This document shows positions 42,131 to 51,497 of a stretch of DNA of 64,000 nt, piece after piece; position 1 is the stretch's first letter, and the number at the start of each line of letters is the position of its first letter. The stretch comes from Eubacteriaceae bacterium ES3 (GTDB lineage Bacteria > Bacillota > Clostridia > Eubacteriales > Eubacteriaceae). Where the stretch lies: NCBI GenBank assembly GCA_030586155.1, contig CP130741.1, positions 1,730,680 through 1,794,679 on the forward strand, given 5' to 3'. The notes below the pieces were generated by a model. It saw only the letters and a program-made list of their open reading frames with translations. It ran no database searches and was not told the origin of the DNA. The translations under genes were made by a program, and so were the position numbers.

Positions 42131-43039
42131 ATGCGTTTAGTTACACGTTCAGACTTTGATGGATTAATATGTGGTATGCTACTAAAAGAAGTTGATATAA
42201 TTGACAGTTGGATTTTTGTCCATCCAAAAGATTTGCAAGATGGTCTTTTTACACCTACAGAAAATGATGTTTTGGCCAATGTTCCTTATGTTCCCGGATG
42301 CGGTATGTGGTTTGATCACCATACTTCTGAGAAAGAACGTGTTGGCTGGCACCTTGGAGTTAAAGGTAAAAGCCGACAGGCACCTTCTGCCGCTCATATT
42401 ATTTATGAATATTATGGTGGTGCTCAACAGTTTCCCAATTATCAGAAAATGATTGAAGCGGTAGATAAAGTCGATTCTGGAAATCTTACAAAGGATGAGA
42501 TCCTGAATCCTACTGATTGGATTTTACTAGGTTTTATTTCTGATCCACGAACCGGATTAGGTCGATTTAGAAATTTTAGAATCAGTAATTATCAGTTAAT
42601 GGAAGAATTGATTAATCATTTTAGAAATCTTCCAATCGAAGAAATTCTCGCCCTTCCAGATATTAAAGAACGTGTCGATGTGTATCATGAGCAGTCACTT
42701 CAGTTTTCTGACATGGTAAAGAACCACACCCAAGTGTATGATAATGTAATTGTGACTGACTTACGAGATGTAAGTCCTATTTATACAGGAAATCGCTTCA
42801 TGGTCTACAGTCTTTATCCAGAACAAAATGTCTCACTCTGGATAGTAGATGGAAAACAGAAACAGAACGTCTCCATTGCTTGTGGATACAGTATCTTAAA
42901 TCGTTCCTGTTCTGCTGATATTGGTCAACTTATGCTGAAACACGGTGGCGGCGGACATAAAATGGTTGGAACGTGTCAGGTCCCTTATGATGATGCCAAT
43001 ACTATTATTCAGGAAATTGTTGATGTCTTAAAAGGTTAA
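42131..43039 (+). CDS. DHH-family phosphoesterase
   Basis: A 302-aa DHH-superfamily hydrolase. Metal-binding motifs are RSDFDGLICG (residues 6-15) and the DHH signature in WFDHHTSE (about 61-68). The C-terminal DHHA1-type GGGGHKMVGTCQ (about 278-289) binds substrate. DHH proteins cleave oligoribonucleotides, cyclic dinucleotides or short polyphosphates; this member is shorter than GdpP and has no PAS or membrane domains. Monocistronic, with an AGGAGGA site and a strong terminator. Confidence 0.85.
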   Translation: MRLVTRSDFDGLICGMLLKEVDIIDSWIFVHPKDLQDGLFTPTENDVLANVPYVPGCGMWFDHHTSEKERVGWHLGVKGKSRQAPSAAHIIYEYYGGAQQFPNYQKMIEAVDKVDSGNLTKDEILNPTDWILLGFISDPRTGLGRFRNFRISNYQLMEELINHFRNLPIEEILALPDIKERVDVYHEQSLQFSDMVKNHTQVYDNVIVTDLRDVSPIYTGNRFMVYSLYPEQNVSLWIVDGKQKQNVSIACGYSILNRSCSADIGQLMLKHGGGGHKMVGTCQVPYDDANTIIQEIVDVLKG

Positions 43040-43083
43040 ATTATTCAACTGAACTCGTTTTAAGATTTTATAATACAATATTT

Positions 43084-43128
43084 AAACAGCTGAATTATAT
43101 ATCATCAATATAATTCAGCTGTTTTTTT
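43084..43128. terminator. Bidirectional terminator between DHH gene and stnC
   Basis: A perfect 17-base stem (43084-43100 with 43108-43124) and T-run on the plus side; located between convergent genes. Confidence 0.9.
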
Positions 43129-43136
43129 ACTCTATT

Positions 43137-46100
43137 TTAATTGATTTCTTTTTCTAGGCGTTCTTCAATTACTTTCATTAAATAATCTGTATTTTCAGCC
43201 TTGTTAAATAGCAATCCTTCCTGATACGGTTTAAAATCAACTCCGTCAGTAATATTTTTATTTCTTTTAACAGTCTGATTGTAATTTTCTACACCAAACT
43301 GAGCTTTAATCTGCTCAGATATTTCTGTCTGAGCAAATTTCAAGGAAGATCCCATAATTTCTGCCATTGCTTCCACCATTTCAAAATTTGACCACTCTAA
43401 TGTCGAAACAACAGGCTGTACACACTTCATTAGCTGATAATTATAGTTTATATAACTTCCTGAACTTTCCGTAGACGCTGATGCCGGAATGACAACATCT
43501 GCTTTTAATGCAGTTTTTGTCAGATGCGTATCCTGAACCATCAAAAATTCAAGATCGTCACTTATTGCAGTTGTATCTTCACCAAAATTAAGCAAACCTT
43601 TTGCTCCAGCCAGGCAATCTGATGTTTTAGTAACACCAAGCAGATTCAAACCATTCGAATTATTTTTTGTCGGAATACGGATTATCCCACTAGCTGGATT
43701 ACCTAAATCGTTATTTACCAGGGCAAAGAGATTACCAATCATCGCACCTGCTTCGCTGGTATTAATATAGGCATCACCGATGATAAATAGGATATTATTT
43801 CTATCCATTAAAAATTCTGCAAAAACTTCGCTCTGAGCAGTTGGTACGATACCTTTAAGCGTGTCTTTTAGGTTGTCGCAGCCTTGTTTCTCAGTATTAT
43901 TGCAGATATAAACTAACATTTCAGCGATAAACCGTAAATCATCAGCTTCCATCACCAGCTCTTCAGCAAATATGTCAAGACCGGTCTGGTAGGGGTTAAA
44001 GGCGAATATTTCGGCGCCATTCTCCTGAGCTTTCTTAAGCTGATAGTGTAATACCGGATTAGCTGGAACACCAAATACCGCAATGGCATCTGCTTTATTT
44101 AAAGCATCTGCATCGGTCGGAAACATGGAGCTACCTAATACTGCTTCTTCTCCCCGAATAACGTTTGAAAAACTAAACATTTCAGTCTGTAAAATATCTG
44201 ATAATTTAATAAATCCATCTAGCTCTTCATTTGTATATTTAGGTGAAATAGCCATCTTCACTGCATTTTTTCCATAGCGAGCAGTAAGTCCCTGAACTTT
44301 CTTAACAGTGTACACAAAAGCATCATAGAAACTGACTTCTTCCAGGTCCCCCTTCAGGTTTCTTATTAATGGTTGCGTAATTCGCTCTCCCTGCTGTGAA
44401 AGACCTGTACCAAATCGACCACGTCCACACATAATTCCTTTATTATCATTTAAATGGTCATCCTGAGGAACCGTTTTAACAATTGTGTTACCCATAGTTT
44501 CTACTGTCATCTGGCAGCCCATACTGCAATAAGCGCAGGTAGTATCAGTTTTGTCTGTATTATATGGAACTGGTTTGATACCTTGCGGCGCTTCCTGTAA
44601 CGCGCCTGTGGGACAAACCGCAATACACTGGCCGCAACTGATGCATCCTGTCTGATTAAGAGGCTGTTTTAATGCCGGTTCAACCAAAGTATCAAAACCA
44701 CGGTCTACCAATCCAAGCGCTGAAACACCAATAATATCTTCACAAACTCGCACACATAAACCACAAGTAACACATTTATTATTGTCGCGAATAACAAAGG
44801 GGTGATCATCCTGAATTTCCTCTTTAAGGTTTTTGCCTTTAAAACGTTCTGGTTCAACCTGGTACTGATTTGCATAATCAAAAAGCTTGCATTCAAAAAA
44901 GTCCTGACAACCGCATTCCAGACATCTGCTACCTTCTTCTATCGCCTGTTCTTCCGTAAATCCATTGACAATTTCAAGAAAATTATTTTTTCTTTCTATT
45001 GCAGCAAGATGACTCATACCTGGTCGTTTATGTTCTTTAATTTTTTCCAGATCATCCGGATCCAGGCCTTCTTTTGTCACATAGTATGGCTCATGATATT
45101 CGATCTCTTCGCCAGCAAGATAAGCTTCGATCGTAGCAACTGCTTTTTTTGCCTCACCTATTGCTTTTATAGCAATAGAAGCCCCATCATTAATACAATC
45201 TCCACCGGCAAAAACACCTTTTAAGCTGGTTGTATAGCTAGTCTCATCTGCCAGAATCGTATTCCATTTTGTCAATTCTAAGTCAGCAAGGCCTTCAGGA
45301 TTAATTCCCTGTCCAATAGCCAGTACAACTGTATCTACATCCAGGACTTCTTCCTGTCCTTCGATCGCAACCGGTCGTCTCCTGCCGCTGGCATCCGGTT
45401 CTCCCAGTTCCATTTTTTGAAGTCTTATTTTTGAAACAGTGCCACTCTCATCTTTAACTATTTCCAATGGATTAGTTAAATTCTTAAATATGACGCCTTC
45501 TTCTTCGGCCTCAATGATCTCTATTTCCTCTGCTGGCATTTCTGCCTTGGTTCGTCGATAAATATTATATACTTTTTTAGCACCCAGACGCACAGCAGTT
45601 CGACAGGCATCCATTGCTGTATTTCCACCACCAACAATAGCAACTTTTTCTCCAATTTTAAAGGGTTCATTATTTGTTACACTTCTGAGTAAGTCGATTC
45701 CACCAATTACTCCATCTGCGTCAACTCCGTCACAACGCAGTCCACTACTTACCCATGCGCCAATGGCAATATATAGGGCATCGTGACTATTGCGCAAAGC
45801 CCTAAATTCAAGCTCTTTGCCGATTTGAACATTGTTTTTAAAAACAACGCCCATTCTCTCAATGAGATCTGTTTCCTCATCAACGACACCTTTAGGCAAA
45901 CGGTATTCTGGTATTCCATAACGTAGCATTCCACCCATTTTAGGCATTTTGTCATAAACTGTTACCGAATGACCTGACTGAATCAGATAATATGCAGCAC
46001 TAAGCCCAGCCGGTCCGCCACCAACAATCCCTACAGATTTCCCGGTTTGAGCCTTAATTTCTGGCATAAACATTTCATCAACCATATCATAATCAGCGGC

Positions 46101-46616
46101 AAAACGTTTTAAATCCATTATTGAGATGGGTTCATCGACTTCACCACGTCGACAGGCTGTTTCACACGGATGAGGACAAACGCGGCCAATTGCTCCCGGA
46201 AAAGGAAGCTGTTCCTTGAGTAGCTCTAAGGCTGCTTCAAACTCACCATTGGCAATCAAGCCAACATATCCCTGACAGTCAGTAGTCCCTGGACACGCAC
46301 GCTTACATGGCGCAACGCAGTCGCCAATATGCTTTGACATCAATAACTCGAGATTTGTTTTTCTGGATTCGTTAACGCGGTCTGTATTTGTTTTAACAAC
46401 CATCCCTTCAGAAATTTCAGTAGCACAGGACTTGAAAATTTTGGGATTGCCTTCAATTTCAACCACACAAAGACCACATGAACCGTATATGTCCATTCGA
46501 TCGTCATAACATAAGGTCGGTATTTCGATACCATTTTCTCTGGCTACCTGAAGAATGGTCTGCTTAGGTAAACCAGAAACGGATTGACCATCTATTATTA
46601 ATTCGATTTTACTCAT
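43137..46616 (-). CDS. stnC: Electron-bifurcating transhydrogenase large subunit, StnC-like (NuoG/NfnB-type fusion)
   Basis: A 1159-aa iron-sulfur flavoprotein. Domain order: [2Fe-2S] ferredoxin (1-75, CYDDR..CGLC); NuoG-type His/Cys cluster and GltD-type double cluster (about 95-160, CVAPCKRAC, CPHPCETAC); FAD fold with GGGPAGLSAAYYL (about 195); NADPH fold with GGGNTAMDA (about 325) and RRTKAEMP; another Cys cluster (CLECGCQ); two ferredoxin clusters (CVTCGLC about 614, CISCGQC about 660); a [4Fe-4S] motif CAYCSMGC (about 694); then a NuoG/formate-dehydrogenase-like domain shorter than an active molybdoenzyme. This matches the Sporomusa-type Nfn (StnABC), which couples NADH, NADPH and ferredoxin. 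ATG at 46616 has GGAGG at good spacing. The alternative is another NAD-linked FDH or hydrogenase partner. Confidence 0.85.
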   Translation of the reverse strand: MSKIELIIDGQSVSGLPKQTILQVARENGIEIPTLCYDDRMDIYGSCGLCVVEIEGNPKIFKSCATEISEGMVVKTNTDRVNESRKTNLELLMSKHIGDCVAPCKRACPGTTDCQGYVGLIANGEFEAALELLKEQLPFPGAIGRVCPHPCETACRRGEVDEPISIMDLKRFAADYDMVDEMFMPEIKAQTGKSVGIVGGGPAGLSAAYYLIQSGHSVTVYDKMPKMGGMLRYGIPEYRLPKGVVDEETDLIERMGVVFKNNVQIGKELEFRALRNSHDALYIAIGAWVSSGLRCDGVDADGVIGGIDLLRSVTNNEPFKIGEKVAIVGGGNTAMDACRTAVRLGAKKVYNIYRRTKAEMPAEEIEIIEAEEEGVIFKNLTNPLEIVKDESGTVSKIRLQKMELGEPDASGRRRPVAIEGQEEVLDVDTVVLAIGQGINPEGLADLELTKWNTILADETSYTTSLKGVFAGGDCINDGASIAIKAIGEAKKAVATIEAYLAGEEIEYHEPYYVTKEGLDPDDLEKIKEHKRPGMSHLAAIERKNNFLEIVNGFTEEQAIEEGSRCLECGCQDFFECKLFDYANQYQVEPERFKGKNLKEEIQDDHPFVIRDNNKCVTCGLCVRVCEDIIGVSALGLVDRGFDTLVEPALKQPLNQTGCISCGQCIAVCPTGALQEAPQGIKPVPYNTDKTDTTCAYCSMGCQMTVETMGNTIVKTVPQDDHLNDNKGIMCGRGRFGTGLSQQGERITQPLIRNLKGDLEEVSFYDAFVYTVKKVQGLTARYGKNAVKMAISPKYTNEELDGFIKLSDILQTEMFSFSNVIRGEEAVLGSSMFPTDADALNKADAIAVFGVPANPVLHYQLKKAQENGAEIFAFNPYQTGLDIFAEELVMEADDLRFIAEMLVYICNNTEKQGCDNLKDTLKGIVPTAQSEVFAEFLMDRNNILFIIGDAYINTSEAGAMIGNLFALVNNDLGNPASGIIRIPTKNNSNGLNLLGVTKTSDCLAGAKGLLNFGEDTTAISDDLEFLMVQDTHLTKTALKADVVIPASASTESSGSYINYNYQLMKCVQPVVSTLEWSNFEMVEAMAEIMGSSLKFAQTEISEQIKAQFGVENYNQTVKRNKNITDGVDFKPYQEGLLFNKAENTDYLMKVIEERLEKEIN

Positions 46617-46625
46617 CACTTCCTC

Positions 46626-48377
46626 CTACTCAACATTAATAGCATCAAATTTACAGACTGTAAAGCATTTACCGCATTTTATACAGACTTCCTGATTAAC
46701 TTCATGTGGCATTTTTTTCTCACCGGAAATTGCTTCTACTGGACAATTTCGACGACATGCTCCACAGCCAACACAATTATCTGTAATCACAGAATAGGTC
46801 AATAAAGGCTTACAACTTTTAGCAGTACACTTTTTATTGTAAATGTGGTCTTCATATTCATTACGGAAATATTTTAATGTGGTTAAAACCGGGTTAGGAG
46901 CTGTCTGGCCCAGGCCACACAATGAGCCTTCTTTAATTTTATAGCAAAGCTCTTCAAGCAATTCGATGTCGCCATCTTGGCCCCCACCATGGGTAATTCT
47001 TTCGAGAATTTCCAGCATACGAGTTGTGCCAATTCGACAATAGGTGCATTTACCACACGATTCTTTACAAGTGAATTCGAGGAAAAATCTAGCCATATCT
47101 ACCATACAGGTGGTTTCATCCATAACAACCATCCCGCCAGATCCCATGATCGCACCTGTTTTTGTAATTTCTGCATAATCGATTTGCGTATCCAAAAGAC
47201 TTGCTGGAATACAGCCACCTGATGGTCCACCCATCTGAACTGCCTTAAATTCTTTGTCTTCCTTAATCCCACCACCAACTTTGAAGATGACATCTCTCAA
47301 ACTAAGCCCCATGGGAATTTCCACCAATCCACCACGTTTGATTTTTCCAGTTAGTGCAAAAACCTTGGTACCTTTACTGCCTTCAGTTCCTAATTTGTCA
47401 TATTCTGCTCCACCGTTTCTAAAAATCCAGGGAACGTTGGCAAATGTTTCAACATTATTGATATTTGTTGGCTTGGCAAAAAAACCTTTTTGCGCCGGAA
47501 AAGGCGGTTTAAGACGAGGCATTCCTCTCTCACCTTCTAAAGAAGCAATCAAAGCTGTTTCTTCTCCACATACAAAGGCTCCAGCCCCAGCTTTAATACG
47601 CATCTTAAAATCAAATCCGCTACCAAAAATATTAGTCCCCAACATTTCTTTTTCTTCTGCCTGAGCGATTGCATTATTTAGCCGTTTGATAGCCAACGGG
47701 TATTCAGCCCGAACATATATAATCCCTTCATTGGCGCCAATGGCATAGCCTCCAATGATCATCCCTTCTATTAGAGCATGGGGATCACTTTCCAGCACAC
47801 TTCGATCCATAAAAGCTCCCGGATCTCCTTCATCGGCATTACAGACCAGATACTTCGGCGTTTCTTCTGACTTTCTGGCCGCATCCCACTTGAACCAGGT
47901 TGGAAAACCAGCACCGCCTCGGCCTTTTAACCCTGAAATTTTAATTTCTTCAATAACTTCTTCAGGCGTCATGTTTGTCAAAGCTTTCATGGCACCTGCA
48001 TAACCTTCAACAGCAATATAGGCTTCGATACTTTCCGGATTAATTCGCCCACAATTTTTTAATACTATTCTTTTCTGCGAATCGATCATCTCAATATCTT
48101 CATCACTGATCGCTAATGAACTCAATTCATTTCCATTAATAATGTAATCCGCAACGATTGCAGCTACATCATCTTCTGAAACATTAACAAAGGTAAGCTT
48201 TTTTCCCTGATCATCGACTACGTCCACAATAGGTTCCAGGTAACAGGTTCCGATACAACCCGTTTTTTCAATTTCAACTGAAACACCATGCTCATGAATC
48301 AGAGAATCAAATCGTTCTTCAACTTTATGAGCACCAGCTGCAATCCCGCAGGATCCCTCTCCTATGATGATTTTCAT
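46626..48377 (-). CDS. stnB: NuoF/HydB-like NADH:ferredoxin flavin subunit, StnB-like
   Basis: A 583-aa subunit that binds FMN, NADH and clusters. The N-terminal thioredoxin-like [2Fe-2S] domain (about 1-95) has GSCGIAAGA and TGCIGTC. The FMN/NADH fold has GLKGRGGAGFPTWFKW (about 150) and GAGAFVCGEETALI (about 267). The NuoF cluster ESCGKCTYCRIG is near 435, and two C-terminal ferredoxin clusters are CVGCGACRRNCP and CIKCGKCFTVC. The same architecture is found in bifurcating hydrogenases (HydB), but the partner here is StnC and not a hydrogenase. Its ATG overlaps the stnA stop (TAATG). Confidence 0.9.
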   Translation of the reverse strand: MKIIIGEGSCGIAAGAHKVEERFDSLIHEHGVSVEIEKTGCIGTCYLEPIVDVVDDQGKKLTFVNVSEDDVAAIVADYIINGNELSSLAISDEDIEMIDSQKRIVLKNCGRINPESIEAYIAVEGYAGAMKALTNMTPEEVIEEIKISGLKGRGGAGFPTWFKWDAARKSEETPKYLVCNADEGDPGAFMDRSVLESDPHALIEGMIIGGYAIGANEGIIYVRAEYPLAIKRLNNAIAQAEEKEMLGTNIFGSGFDFKMRIKAGAGAFVCGEETALIASLEGERGMPRLKPPFPAQKGFFAKPTNINNVETFANVPWIFRNGGAEYDKLGTEGSKGTKVFALTGKIKRGGLVEIPMGLSLRDVIFKVGGGIKEDKEFKAVQMGGPSGGCIPASLLDTQIDYAEITKTGAIMGSGGMVVMDETTCMVDMARFFLEFTCKESCGKCTYCRIGTTRMLEILERITHGGGQDGDIELLEELCYKIKEGSLCGLGQTAPNPVLTTLKYFRNEYEDHIYNKKCTAKSCKPLLTYSVITDNCVGCGACRRNCPVEAISGEKKMPHEVNQEVCIKCGKCFTVCKFDAINVE

Positions 48378-48910
48378 TATTTTTCCTCCTGTGTAAGATT
48401 ATTTTGCTTAATTTCACTCAGAATATTTTTAACTTTTTCGCTAGTCAGCTGACCATAAGTGTCGTCATTGATCATCATTACAGGTGATAGACTGCAACAT
48501 CCCAGACAGGCAACATTATTAAGCGTAAACAGCCCGTCTTCTGTTGTTTCGCCTTCATTTATGTTAAGAACCTCAGAAATGGTTTCTTCAATCATTTTTG
48601 ATCCGTTGACATGACAGGCCGTTCCCTGGCATAGCATAATCAGGTATTTCCCCACTGGCTCAAAACGAAATTGAGTATAGAAAGTTGCTACCCCGTAAAC
48701 TTTGGCAATACCCGTCTGTGTTTTCGATGCAATATAGCGCATCAGCTCAACAGATAAGTATCCATATAATTCCTGAGCCTTCTGAAGGATTGAAATCAGG
48801 CTTCCAGGGATCTCCTGATATTTTTTCAAAACTGGTTCCAGCGCATCAAACTGAATTTTTTCATTCCCCTGACAACAGGAACAATTAGACTCGTTCGTAT
48901 CGTTATTCAT
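48377..48910 (-). CDS. stnA: NuoE/HydC-like [2Fe-2S] subunit, StnA-like
   Basis: A 177-aa thioredoxin-like protein. [2Fe-2S] ligands are CQGTACHVNG (C-x4-C) near residue 105 and NVACLGCCSLSP (C-x3-C) near 143. The N-terminus has an extra CSCCQ motif. AAAGGAG stands ahead of the ATG at 48910; the longer frame to 48928 overlaps the ribosome site. It is the first gene of stnABC; a TATAAT at 48958-48953 (minus) is a possible -10. Confidence 0.9.
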   Translation of the reverse strand: MNNDTNESNCSCCQGNEKIQFDALEPVLKKYQEIPGSLISILQKAQELYGYLSVELMRYIASKTQTGIAKVYGVATFYTQFRFEPVGKYLIMLCQGTACHVNGSKMIEETISEVLNINEGETTEDGLFTLNNVACLGCCSLSPVMMINDDTYGQLTSEKVKNILSEIKQNNLTQEEK

Positions 48911-49057
48911 TATAGAAACTCCTTTCAAAATACCTAAACTTTTCTGCCTTTAATTATACACCAAATTATTTTTATTAATAGTAAAAAGCAGACAATCTAT
49001 TACAAATTTTGTGTCCTTTAATTTCGGTTTTGGATTATTTGTTTATTTACAGTAATC

Positions 49058-49109
49058 AAAAAGACATTCATCAGCAGCTAAAACAGCAAAATACTGACAA
49101 ATGTCTTTT
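49058..49109 (-). terminator. Terminator after ilvN (minus strand)
   Basis: AAAAAGACATT pairs with AATGTCTTTT over a long, partly structured loop; T-run on the minus strand ends near 49058. Confidence 0.6.
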
Positions 49110-49147
49110 AATTTTTATAACATTTTAAATCAATTTACATCCTCATT

Positions 49148-49645
49148 TTAATACGATAATACGTTAGCTCCCCGTTGCAGTCCTGTATCTCCAGACCGAA
49201 TAAATTCCAGGATGCCATAGGGTTCTATCATATTAAAGAAAGCATCAATTTTATCACGGGTTCCAGTAATCTCAAGAATCAGACTTTCTCTTGCAACATC
49301 AACAACATTTGCTCGGAACATATTGCAGATTTGAACAATCTGTGTACGATTGGTATCATCGGCTTTGACCTTAATAAATACCAGTTCTCTAGTAATCGAG
49401 TCTTCAGGTTTAAGCTCAATTACAGTGATAACATCAATCAATTTATTAAGCTGCTTTTTAATTTGCGTCAGAATTTGCTCATCACCGGTTACAGTAATAG
49501 TTATTCTTGATACTTCGGCATTTTCTGTTGTTCCAACCGTTAAACTGTCAATATTATAACCTCTTCTGGCAAACAGGCCAGAAATCCGGCTGAGCACACC
49601 AAAATTATTTTCTACGAGTAATGATAAACAGGTTTTTTTCTCCAT
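49148..49645 (-). CDS. ilvN: Acetolactate synthase regulatory (small) subunit
   Basis: A 165-aa ACT-domain protein that confers feedback control by branched-chain amino acids on IlvB. The ACT fold VENNFGVLSRISGLFARRGY (of which the core is GVLSRISGLFARRGYNI) is at about 11-30, and LEITGTRDKIDAF is in the C-terminal domain. It starts nine bases after ilvB with a GGGGGAAG site. Also named ilvH in some genomes. Confidence 0.95.
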   Translation of the reverse strand: MEKKTCLSLLVENNFGVLSRISGLFARRGYNIDSLTVGTTENAEVSRITITVTGDEQILTQIKKQLNKLIDVITVIELKPEDSITRELVFIKVKADDTNRTQIVQICNMFRANVVDVARESLILEITGTRDKIDAFFNMIEPYGILEFIRSGDTGLQRGANVLSY

Positions 49646-49654
49646 TTCTTCCCC

Positions 49655-51301
49655 CTAAATTCTAATGAAATCCGGATGTACCTGGCATACTATCAGGGTC
49701 GGTCCCTTATGGGCAAGAGCTTCCGGAATAATTTGGTTGAACTCATCATTCGTTGACGCCGCAAACGATTTAATATTATAGGCTTTCGCCAAAGTAATAA
49801 AATCAATATCAAATGCAATATCGGTTCCACTATAATGACCTTTACCATAAGTATCGCACTGTAACTGACGAACCATCCCCAGCTTGTGGTTAACAATCAG
49901 GATTATATTAACATCTAGCTGATGTTCAGCGATTACACCAAGCTCACCCATACTCATCTGAAAGCTTCCATCGCCGCAAACAATAAAAGTCTGACGGTCC
50001 TGGTTGATTGAAGCAAATCTTGCTCCAGCACCAGCAGGAATGCTGTACCCCATGGTTCCCAGCCCACCTGAAGTAAAATACTTGCGATTTTTATTGACCC
50101 GATAATAAAGTGCAGACCATATCTGATTCAATCCAACGTCAGCAACCAAAGTTGTATCATCTGAGGTCATTTCTGATAAGGACTTGAATAAGATTTTAGG
50201 ATTAATAAGTTCACTACAAGGTGGATCTGCATCATAAACCAATGGGTTCTCTGTTTTTATTTCTGATATTTTTTCAATCCATTCATCATGATTCATGGCC
50301 ATGTCCTGCTCCAACAAATCTGACAAGATATTTTTAGCATCACCGACGATCGGAACATTAGTATCAATATTTTTACCAATTTCTGCCGGATCGATATCTA
50401 TATGAATAAAATCTATCTCTTCACCAAAATCTTTCAATTTAAAAGTCGCTCGATTTGACATCCGTGCGCCAATATTGATAATTAAATCTGCCTGATTCAT
50501 CACAATATTGGAATACTCATAGCCGTGACTTCCAACGATTCCGGAATATAAGGGATTATCTTCAGGAAAAGCACCAATTCCCATCAACGAAGTAATAACA
50601 GGTATACTGAATTTCTCAGCAAATTCAATTAATTCTGAACGAGCATTTCCAAGCAGTACACCACCACCAGCGTAAATCACAGGACGGGAAGCACTTTTAA
50701 TCTTTCTGACAGCCCGTTTTATTTGCCCTGCATGTCCTTGTGTCGTTGGATTGTAGCCTAAAATATTAATGTCTTCATAATCTGAACCATTTTTTACATT
50801 TTCAAGCTGAACATCTTTCGGAATATCAATCAAAACTGGTCCCGGTCTCCCGGTCGACGCAATATGAAAGGCTTCCTTGATGATTTTAGGAAGATCTTTT
50901 GCATCTTTAACAAGATAACTGTGCTTGGTAAAAGGCGCTGTGGCTCCTGTAATGTCTGCTTCCTGAAACGCATCTGTACCAATTAAATTTCTATCTACTT
51001 GCCCAGTAATGGCGACAATCGGTATTGAATCTAAATAGGCAGTGGCAATTCCGGTAACAAGATTAGTAGCTCCCGGTCCCGATGTAGCCAGACATACTCC
51101 AACCTTTCCAGATTCTCGTGCATATCCACTGGCATAATGGGGCGCCGTCTGTTCGTTTCTAACCAGAATATGTTTCAGGTTTGAAGATCTGAACGCCTCA
51201 TAAATCGGCAGCAAAGCACCACCCGGATAACCGAACACATACTCAACATTTTCATTTTCTAAACATTTTAAAATCAACTTTGATGCTAACAGTGGAATCA
51301 C
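49655..51301 (-). CDS. ilvB: Acetolactate synthase catalytic (large) subunit
   Basis: Thiamine-diphosphate enzyme making acetolactate for valine/leucine/isoleucine. 548 aa. Key parts are VFGYPGGALLPIYEA, the catalytic Glu in LVRNEQTAPHYASGYAR (about 47), SGPGATNLVTG, and the TPP motif GDGSFQMSMGEL (about 441). The GTG at 51301 directly abuts the AAGGGAG site, which is too close; the CTG four codons on (51292) has an 8-base spacing and gives the family N-terminus (LASKLILKCLE), so the true initiator is unsettled. Confidence 0.93.
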   Translation of the reverse strand: MIPLLASKLILKCLENENVEYVFGYPGGALLPIYEAFRSSNLKHILVRNEQTAPHYASGYARESGKVGVCLATSGPGATNLVTGIATAYLDSIPIVAITGQVDRNLIGTDAFQEADITGATAPFTKHSYLVKDAKDLPKIIKEAFHIASTGRPGPVLIDIPKDVQLENVKNGSDYEDINILGYNPTTQGHAGQIKRAVRKIKSASRPVIYAGGGVLLGNARSELIEFAEKFSIPVITSLMGIGAFPEDNPLYSGIVGSHGYEYSNIVMNQADLIINIGARMSNRATFKLKDFGEEIDFIHIDIDPAEIGKNIDTNVPIVGDAKNILSDLLEQDMAMNHDEWIEKISEIKTENPLVYDADPPCSELINPKILFKSLSEMTSDDTTLVADVGLNQIWSALYYRVNKNRKYFTSGGLGTMGYSIPAGAGARFASINQDRQTFIVCGDGSFQMSMGELGVIAEHQLDVNIILIVNHKLGMVRQLQCDTYGKGHYSGTDIAFDIDFITLAKAYNIKSFAASTNDEFNQIIPEALAHKGPTLIVCQVHPDFIRI

Positions 51302-51324
51302 TCCCTTTTTAAATATTTCCTTAT

Positions 51325-51353
51325 ATCATATAAAAATCGCAAAGGTCTGTCAA
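51325..51353 (-). promoter_or_regulatory. Promoter for ilvBN
   Basis: On the minus strand TTGACA (51353-51348), a 17-base spacer and TATGAT (51330-51325). Transcription from about 51318 leaves a leader too short for a T-box or attenuator. Confidence 0.8.
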
Positions 51354-51497
51354 TGTTTTTCTTCTAAACACAGTAAATATTACAACGTTTAGACTATATA
51401 TTGTGATGTTTAAAGTATTTTTTCTTATTTTTAAAATTTTTTTCAGGTTTATCCCGTTGAATTTGATAACTAATTAACGATCTTGAATAAACTTGCT

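Noticed and set aside
44802-45224. 140-aa plus-strand frame inside stnC
   Set aside because: Antisense to a domain-rich coding region, no ribosome site, low-complexity Phe/Ile-rich translation.
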